A DNA stretch of 11,187 nucleotides, taken from Kangiellaceae bacterium (GTDB taxonomy: Bacteria > Pseudomonadota > Gammaproteobacteria > Enterobacterales > Kangiellaceae). The position numbers were made by a program, and so were the translations under genes. The notes beneath the pieces were generated by a model that saw only the letters and a list, made by a program, of their open reading frames with translations, was not told the origin of the DNA and did not search any database. The DNA lies in contig JASBTO010000249.1 of NCBI GenBank assembly GCA_030148365.1, positions 1-11,187 on the forward strand, in the 5' to 3' direction. Below, piece after piece: positions 7,243 to 11,187 of the stretch. Position 1 is the stretch's first letter. Each line of letters begins with the position of its first letter.

Positions 7243-8136
7243 TTAATAGTCCCGGCGCACGACATAGGCCGCGAATTCAGCCAGCAGGCGGGTATTGTAA
7301 GGTAACTTGGCCAGCGCGTGTAGGGATTGCGCCAATAATTCCTCAGCTTTGGCTTTGGCGCCATCAAGACCCAGAAGGGCAGGGTAGGTCGACTTCTCGT
7401 TGGCGAGATCCGAGCCCTGGGGTTTGCCGAGGGTATCGGTATCACCCTCCACGTCGAGAATATCGTCCTTGACCTGAAAGGCGAGTCCGATGGCGTCGGC
7501 GTATTCGGTCAGCGCCGACTCGATAGCCGGATCCGGCTGTCCGTGACACAGGGCGCTCATCTGCACACTGGCCCGGATCAGGGCGCCGGTTTTCATGCGA
7601 TGCATGGTCGCGAGATCGTCGAGTTGTAATTGCTTGCCGCTGGCTTCCAGATCAATGGCCTGGCCGCCGCCCATGCCGAGAGAGCCACTCGCCTCGGTCA
7701 GCAGCTGCAACATGTCCAGACGTTGGGGCGCCGCAGTGGCTGACAGAGGATGCCGACACAAGACCGAAAAGGCCAGGGTATGCAACGCATCACCGGCCAG
7801 AATGGCGGTCGCTTCATCGAAGGCGATATGGCAGGTCGGTCGGCCCCGCCTCAGATCATCGTCGTCCATGGCGGGCAAATCGTCATGGACGAGGGAATAG
7901 GCGTGGATGAGTTCAACCGACAGGGCAACGGCATCGATATCCGCTTCGTCGGCGCCGAGTGTCCGGCCGGTCAGGTAGGCAAGGAGCGGCCGGACCCGCT
8001 TGCCGCCATTAAGGGACGCATAATGCATGGCCTGATGCAGGCGCACCGGCTCGACGCCGGCAGCCGGCAAACTGCCGGCCAGCAGCGCATCGATCCGGGT
8101 TCGGCCCTGATCCATCACGTCGGAAAGTGCCATCAT
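7243..8136 (-). CDS. ispA: (2E,6E)-farnesyl diphosphate synthase
   Basis: IspA (297 residues) is a soluble all-helical prenyltransferase that adds isopentenyl diphosphate to dimethylallyl and geranyl diphosphate, giving farnesyl diphosphate for ubiquinone, undecaprenyl phosphate and related lipids. 'GGKRVRP' (residues 44-50) binds the homoallylic diphosphate. The first aspartate-rich motif is D85-D-L-P-A-M-D91, in the DDxxxxD form typical of bacterial short-chain enzymes. The second is D224-D-I-L-D228. 'MKTGALI' (about 181-187) is the conserved segment between them. The start overlaps the xseB stop by ATGA (8133-8136); a second ATG follows directly, so the true start could be one codon later. 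The xseB-ispA-dxs order is standard in gammaproteobacteria. Confidence 0.96.
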   Translation of the reverse strand: MMALSDVMDQGRTRIDALLAGSLPAAGVEPVRLHQAMHYASLNGGKRVRPLLAYLTGRTLGADEADIDAVALSVELIHAYSLVHDDLPAMDDDDLRRGRPTCHIAFDEATAILAGDALHTLAFSVLCRHPLSATAAPQRLDMLQLLTEASGSLGMGGGQAIDLEASGKQLQLDDLATMHRMKTGALIRASVQMSALCHGQPDPAIESALTEYADAIGLAFQVKDDILDVEGDTDTLGKPQGSDLANEKSTYPALLGLDGAKAKAEELLAQSLHALAKLPYNTRLLAEFAAYVVRRDY

Positions 8137-8372
8137 TTTTCTTCTGTCGGAAATTCCTGGAGTTGGTCTTCCTGATCCTGCAGCAGGATGGAAACCTTTT
8201 GGTCGGCGGATTCCAGTCGTTTCTGGCAGGCCCGGGTCAGTTTGACGCCCTGTTCAAAGGCCTTGAGGGAGTCTTCCAGGGACATCTGGCCCTGCTCCAT
8301 GGCTTCCACCAGAGCTTCCAGCTCGGCCAGCTGGCTTTCAAAATCGTCGGAATCGGCTTTCTTGGCAGGCAT
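8133..8372 (-). CDS. xseB: Exodeoxyribonuclease VII small subunit
   Basis: XseB (79 residues; E. coli has 80) is the small helical subunit that, in several copies, binds XseA to form exonuclease VII, which degrades single-stranded DNA from both ends to oligonucleotides. The sequence has the expected pattern: 'FESQLAELEALVEAMEQGQM' (about residues 11-30), then SLEDSLKAFEQGVKL and a second helix 'CQKRLESADQKVSIL'. The start chosen is the ATG at 8372 (MPAKKADSDDF), matching the family length. The frame is open upstream to 8489, but that part is proline- and cysteine-containing and not family-like, and it overlaps a plausible promoter. The stop overlaps the ispA start by four bases. The large subunit gene xseA is not in this window, as is usual. 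Confidence 0.95.
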   Translation of the reverse strand: MPAKKADSDDFESQLAELEALVEAMEQGQMSLEDSLKAFEQGVKLTRACQKRLESADQKVSILLQDQEDQLQEFPTEEK

Positions 8373-8401
8373 ATTCAGGCCCGGAACGTGAAGGGCCGGG
8401 T

Positions 8402-8430
8402 ATTGTCGCGTAAACCCCGGAGGAAGCCAA
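8402..8430 (-). promoter_or_regulatory. Candidate sigma-70 promoter for xseB-ispA-dxs
   Basis: On the minus strand TTGGCT (8430-8425) and GACAAT (8407-8402) are separated by exactly 17 bases; each matches the consensus at four of six positions. Transcription would start near 8395, leaving a leader of about 23 bases before the xseB ATG at 8372. This is a pattern match only. Confidence 0.4.
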
Positions 8431-8504
8431 GTTTTTGTCGGCAATGTGCAAGCAGGGCGGCTGGCGAGGCCCGGGTGAATAGTGCACATTTACGCTGCAA
8501 TGCC

Positions 8505-8535
8505 TTTACCTCCGGCACTTGCGGGGTGGTATAAT
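8505..8535 (+). promoter_or_regulatory. Extended -10 promoter for the WbpM/CapD-type gene
   Basis: A perfect TATAAT lies at 8530-8535, preceded by TG at 8527-8528 to give the extended -10 form TGnTATAAT, which can work with a poor -35. The best -35 candidate is TTTACC at 8505-8510, four of six matches but 19 bases away. The predicted start near 8542 gives a leader of about 128 bases before the TTG at 8670. The promoter is divergent from the candidate xseB promoter, about 75 bases away. Confidence 0.6.
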
Positions 8536-8656
8536 CCCGCGCCAGCAGATCTGTAGTGGTTATTGACAGGACGCCGAACAGCCAGGACGCATCTGGCACG
8601 GCTTGCGGAGTCCATGTCTGCGTGGTTGTCAGGGGGGATAGGCGAATCGAAATTCA

Positions 8657-8662
8657 GAAGGA
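8657..8662 (+). promoter_or_regulatory. Ribosome binding site deciding a TTG start at 8670
   Basis: GAAGGA (preceded by A: AGAAGGA at 8656-8662) lies seven bases before TTG at 8670, a strong match at ideal spacing. The upstream in-frame ATG at 8556 lacks such a site and would sit only about 14 bases after the predicted transcription start. Confidence 0.7.
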
Positions 8663-8669
8663 ATCCGGC

Positions 8670-10610
8670 TTGGACTTTTCTCGTCGCGCTAAGCGATTGA
8701 TAATGCTTGTTTTTGATGCCCTGATGGTACCGCTGGCCGTGTGGCTCAGTCTGTCGCTGCGGATTGGCGCCTTTTACGCCAATTTCACGCCTGCCCACTG
8801 GGTGATCATCGGCATTACCCTGCTGGCCACTATTTTTGCCTTCGTTCGCCTTGGCCTGTACCGTGCGGTAATCCGTTTTATGGGCCAACACGCAGCAATG
8901 GCGATGCTCAAGGGTATTGCCCTGTCTGTACTCGTTTTCACTCTCGCCGTGCTGGTCGCCTACACCTATGGCTGGGTCACCCGCTATCAGGTGCCCATGT
9001 CCACCCCCGTAATATACGGATTCGTCGCCTTTGTCCTGCTCGGCGCGCCGCGCTGGTATATCCGCCTTTATTACCAGTTGACCGTGCGCAAGAACAAGAA
9101 ACTGGCGCTGATTTACGGCGCCGGGCGCAGCGGGGTCGAGTTGGCCACGACCCTCTATAACGGCAATCAGTACCTGCCGGTCGCCTATATCGATGACAAC
9201 CGCAACCTGCAGGGCCATCAGGTCAACGGCATCCGGGTCTACTCCCTGCGTGAGTTGCCGGAGTTGTTGCAGCGTTATGACATAGCCACGGTATTGCTGG
9301 CGATGCCCTCCTGTACACCCGCGAGACGGCGCAAAATCCTCGAGGAGCTTGAGCCCTACTCGGTGCAGGTAAAAACCGTTCCGTCCCTGAACGATATCCT
9401 TTCAGACAGCCGCTGGGCTGAGCATTTGCAGGATCTGAACATCGAGGATCTGCTGGGACGGGAGCCGGTGGAGCCGGATCCGGCGCTGATCAGAACCTGT
9501 ATCGAGGACAAGGTGGTCATGGTCACCGGCGCTGGCGGCTCTATCGGTTCGGAACTGTGCCGTCAGATTATCCGGTTCCGGCCCCGGCAACTGGTTTTGT
9601 TCGATGTATCTGAATACGCGCTCTACCAGATCGAGAAGGAACTGTCCGGGCTGATCAGCCAGCACAAGCTGCCGATACAGTTAACCGCATTTCTCGGCTC
9701 CGTGCAGGACCGGCGTCGCCTGCAGATGGTCATGGAAACCTACCGGGTTCAGACTCTCTATCACGCCGCCGCCTACAAACATGTCCCCATGGTCGAGCTG
9801 AACATGGTCGAAGGCGTACGCAACAATATCATGGGCACCTGTTTCGCCGCGGAAGCCGCCATCAATGCCGGCGTCGACAATTTCATGCTGGTCTCCACCG
9901 ACAAGGCGGTGCGCCCGACCAACATCATGGGCGCCACCAAACGCTTCGCCGAGATGGTTCTGCAGGGACTGGCCGGCACCGGCTCGGATACCCGTTTTGC
10001 CATGGTGCGGTTCGGCAACGTGCTGGGATCTTCCGGTTCCGTCGTGCCCCTGTTCCGGGAGCAGATCTGCCAGGGTGGACCGGTCACCGTGACCCATCCG
10101 GATGTGACCCGCTATTTCATGACCATTTCCGAAGCTGCGGAACTGGTCCTCCAGGCCACCGCCATGGCCAAGGGCGGCGATGTCTTTGTACTGGACATGG
10201 GGGAGCCGGTCCGGATCGCGGATCTGGCCCACAAAATGATCCACCTGATGGGGTACAAGGTCCGTGACGAAGAGCATCCGGACGGCATCGAAGTGGTCTA
10301 TTCCGGGCTCCGGGCGGGCGAGAAACTCCATGAGGAGTTGCTCATCGGAACCGAAATCAGCGGCACCCGGCATCCCCGGATCCTGCGTGCAGAGGAATTC
10401 TATCTGCCGTGGAATGATGTCGCCGCTCTGCTCAAGCAACTTCAGAAGGCCTGTGAGGAAAATGATTGCGAGGCCATCCACCGGATCCTCAAGACTTCCG
10501 GCTCCGAATATGTGCCGACCGAAGACCTGCAGGATTTGCTGTGGTGCGATCTGAACCCGCCAGCGGCCGCGGCCAGCAATGTCATCAGCCTGGAGCTGGG
10601 CAAAGGCTGA
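8670..10610 (+). CDS. Membrane-bound nucleotide-sugar 4,6-dehydratase (WbpM/CapD-type polysaccharide biosynthesis protein)
   Basis: From TTG at 8670 this is a 646-residue inner-membrane protein. Four hydrophobic segments (about 10-30, 44-63, 81-100 and 111-129) anchor it. A first Rossmann-like region follows ('LIYGAGRSGVELA', G150-S-G155), then a second, catalytic NAD(P)-binding domain with G287-A-G-G-S-I-G293. The catalytic region reads S409-T-D-K412, with M420-G-A-T-K424 where short-chain dehydrogenases have YxxxK. Met in place of Tyr is the known feature of large WbpM-type UDP-GlcNAc 4,6-dehydratases. Such enzymes make 4-keto-6-deoxy sugars for O-antigen, capsule or glycoprotein glycans. 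The TTG start has an excellent ribosome binding site; the frame is open to an ATG at 8556, but the extra 38 residues are not family-like, and the protein otherwise starts just before TM1. No glycosyltransferase or sugar-pathway gene lies next to it here. The exact substrate is inferred, not shown. Confidence 0.9.
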   Translation: MDFSRRAKRLIMLVFDALMVPLAVWLSLSLRIGAFYANFTPAHWVIIGITLLATIFAFVRLGLYRAVIRFMGQHAAMAMLKGIALSVLVFTLAVLVAYTYGWVTRYQVPMSTPVIYGFVAFVLLGAPRWYIRLYYQLTVRKNKKLALIYGAGRSGVELATTLYNGNQYLPVAYIDDNRNLQGHQVNGIRVYSLRELPELLQRYDIATVLLAMPSCTPARRRKILEELEPYSVQVKTVPSLNDILSDSRWAEHLQDLNIEDLLGREPVEPDPALIRTCIEDKVVMVTGAGGSIGSELCRQIIRFRPRQLVLFDVSEYALYQIEKELSGLISQHKLPIQLTAFLGSVQDRRRLQMVMETYRVQTLYHAAAYKHVPMVELNMVEGVRNNIMGTCFAAEAAINAGVDNFMLVSTDKAVRPTNIMGATKRFAEMVLQGLAGTGSDTRFAMVRFGNVLGSSGSVVPLFREQICQGGPVTVTHPDVTRYFMTISEAAELVLQATAMAKGGDVFVLDMGEPVRIADLAHKMIHLMGYKVRDEEHPDGIEVVYSGLRAGEKLHEELLIGTEISGTRHPRILRAEEFYLPWNDVAALLKQLQKACEENDCEAIHRILKTSGSEYVPTEDLQDLLWCDLNPPAAAASNVISLELGKG

Positions 10611-10616
10611 GCCGCG

Positions 10617-10847
10617 TCACTTTGGTTTGATCCGGGGGTTATTCAGGCAGTTTTCCTGGTACTCGAGTTCGACGGACTGCTTGCGCATCGGTTTGTCCTG
10701 CAGCTCGATCATCTCCGCCTTGAGTGCCTGGCAACGTTTTATTTGCTCTTCCCGATCCTGACGCTCTGCAACCGGATCATTTGCCGGTGTGCCGCAGCCT
10801 GCGACGACCAGACCGATCAAGCCCGGCAACAGTGTTCTGGTTTTCAT
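10617..10847 (-). CDS. Small predicted lipoprotein of unknown function
   Basis: This 76-residue protein starts with MKTRTLLPGLIGLVVAGCG: a short basic n-region, a hydrophobic stretch and a lipobox (V15-A-G-C18), so I predict lipidation at C18 and membrane attachment. The mature part, about 58 residues, is strongly charged and probably helical ('ERQDREEQIKRCQALKAEMI'), with two further cysteines, C39 and C67, that could form a disulfide in the periplasm. The ATG at 10847 has AAGGA seven bases upstream (10859-10855); an in-frame ATG at 10868 would bury the signal peptide behind seven extra residues. The stop lies only 6 bases from the stop of the convergent dehydratase gene. I do not recognise the family. 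The residue after the lipidated cysteine is G, not D, so an outer-membrane location is the default guess. Confidence 0.72.
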   Translation of the reverse strand: MKTRTLLPGLIGLVVAGCGTPANDPVAERQDREEQIKRCQALKAEMIELQDKPMRKQSVELEYQENCLNNPRIKPK

Positions 10848-10854
10848 GACGATA

Positions 10855-10859
10855 TCCTT
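10855..10859 (-). promoter_or_regulatory. Ribosome binding site of the small lipoprotein gene
   Basis: AAGGA on the minus strand, seven bases before the ATG at 10847. It supports this start over the in-frame ATG at 10868 and supports the gene being real. Confidence 0.65.
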
Positions 10860-10889
10860 TTCAGACAAACCTCACTGGTTTCGCCTTTG

Positions 10890-10895
10890 ATTGTA
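10890..10895 (-). promoter_or_regulatory. Candidate -10 box for the lipoprotein gene
   Basis: TACAAT on the minus strand matches the -10 consensus at five of six positions and would give a leader of roughly 35 bases. The best -35 candidate (ATCACA, four of six) is 19 bases away, which is too long to be convincing. Confidence 0.35.
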
Positions 10896-10992
10896 ACCTC
10901 AAGCCCCTTCAATTTGTGATCGCTGCCTGATGCCGGGCCCTCTGAGCGCCGGCCGCAGCGCCGCGGGATCTTCCGAAGTCGCTGATTTACAG

Positions 10993-10998
10993 TATATT
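10993..10998 (+). promoter_or_regulatory. Candidate -10 box for the gene at 11067
   Basis: TATATT (five of six matches) lies in the most AT-rich part of the 10848-11066 gap. The -35 region is poor (TTCCGA, 16 bases upstream, three of six). A promoter is expected in this gap because the upstream plus-strand gene ends at 10610 and the lipoprotein gene runs the other way. The rest of the gap holds no further gene that I can see. Confidence 0.3.
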
Positions 10999-11066
10999 GT
11001 TGACTTTACTGGGCGAACAGGCGAGCCTCTGATCAAGCTTCTGATAACGGAATATCACCAGGCTCC

Positions 11067-11187
11067 ATGACTTCCCAAAGGCCTCAATTGTCAGTTTCCG
11101 CCACCGGGCCGGATGAGCAGCGCGTCGTCCTGTCGGGGCGATGGCGCGATGACTATGCCTTGCCGGAGCTGGCGCCGGTTCTGAAGC
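11067..11187 (+). CDS. N-terminal fragment, possibly an MlaE-family ABC permease with a STAS-like domain
   Basis: A plus-strand frame opens with ATG at 11067 and stays open to the window edge, giving 40 residues. AGG at 11060-11062 may serve as a weak ribosome binding site. The residues (MTSQRPQLSVSATGP, then 'RVVLSGRWRDDYALPELAPV') show a beta strand followed by L-S-G-x-W and a helix. That resembles the N-terminal STAS-like domain of some gammaproteobacterial MlaE-family lipid-transport permeases, which often begin with an 'LxGxW' strand. So little is visible that another STAS-domain protein, such as an anti-sigma factor antagonist-like or MlaB-like protein, is equally possible. The coding call is firmer than the family call. 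Confidence 0.5.
   Translation, partial: MTSQRPQLSVSATGPDEQRVVLSGRWRDDYALPELAPVLK

Noticed and set aside
8373..8489. N-terminal extension of xseB to 8489
   Set aside because: It would add 39 residues not seen in the family and would cover the likely promoter; the ATG at 8372 gives the normal 79 residues.
8556..8669. Upstream ATG start of the dehydratase gene at 8556
   Set aside because: No ribosome binding site, a non-family N terminus, and almost on top of the predicted transcription start; TTG at 8670 fits much better.
9681..10481. Minus-strand frame opposite the dehydratase gene
   Set aside because: Shadow of the NAD-binding domain coding strand; rich in H, G and D as such shadows are, with no motif.
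11000..11005. TTGACT as a -35 box for the gene at 11067
   Set aside because: The bases 16-18 positions downstream (around 11023-11028) are GC-rich and unlike any -10 box.

Overview
The window looks like chromosomal DNA of a gammaproteobacterium. It is GC-rich (by eye, high 50s percent), tightly packed, and carries the riboflavin/nusB/thiL/pgpA and xseB/ispA/dxs blocks that sit close together in Pseudomonas and relatives. It is mostly a housekeeping region. I found no mobile element, CRISPR array, phage gene, tRNA or rRNA, and no convincing novel system.

Layout. Positions 1-3675 (+) hold a chain of overlapping genes: the 3' end of riboflavin synthase (ribE), ribBA, ribH, nusB, thiL and pgpA. 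Every junction overlaps by 4 to 14 bases, so this reads as one translationally coupled operon, very probably continuing upstream. It joins riboflavin synthesis, antitermination, the last step to thiamine diphosphate, and phosphatidylglycerol synthesis. After a 110-base gap with a weak terminator-like hairpin comes a secreted or periplasmic serine hydrolase (3786-5228, +). Facing it on the minus strand is xseB-ispA-dxs (8372 down to 5262). Dxs makes DXP, the entry metabolite of the MEP isoprenoid pathway, IspA makes farnesyl diphosphate, and XseB is the small subunit of exonuclease VII. Dxs uses thiamine diphosphate, the product of ThiL, so the two blocks are metabolically linked.

A divergent promoter region (8373-8669) separates xseB from a large membrane-bound nucleotide-sugar dehydratase of the WbpM/CapD type (8670-10610, +), probably for surface polysaccharide. 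A small lipoprotein gene (10847-10617, -) converges on it with only 6 bases between the stop codons. After about 220 non-coding bases a plus-strand gene begins at 11067 and runs off the window; its 40 visible residues weakly resemble the N-terminal STAS-like part of MlaE-family permeases.

Points for a second look: the GTP cyclohydrolase II half of RibBA has lost its zinc-binding cysteines and catalytic motif; a serine hydrolase lies where Pseudomonas has a separate ribA; two genes are best explained by TTG starts with good ribosome binding sites; the dehydratase has Met where the short-chain dehydrogenase catalytic Tyr is expected; and the orphan lipoprotein is unassigned.
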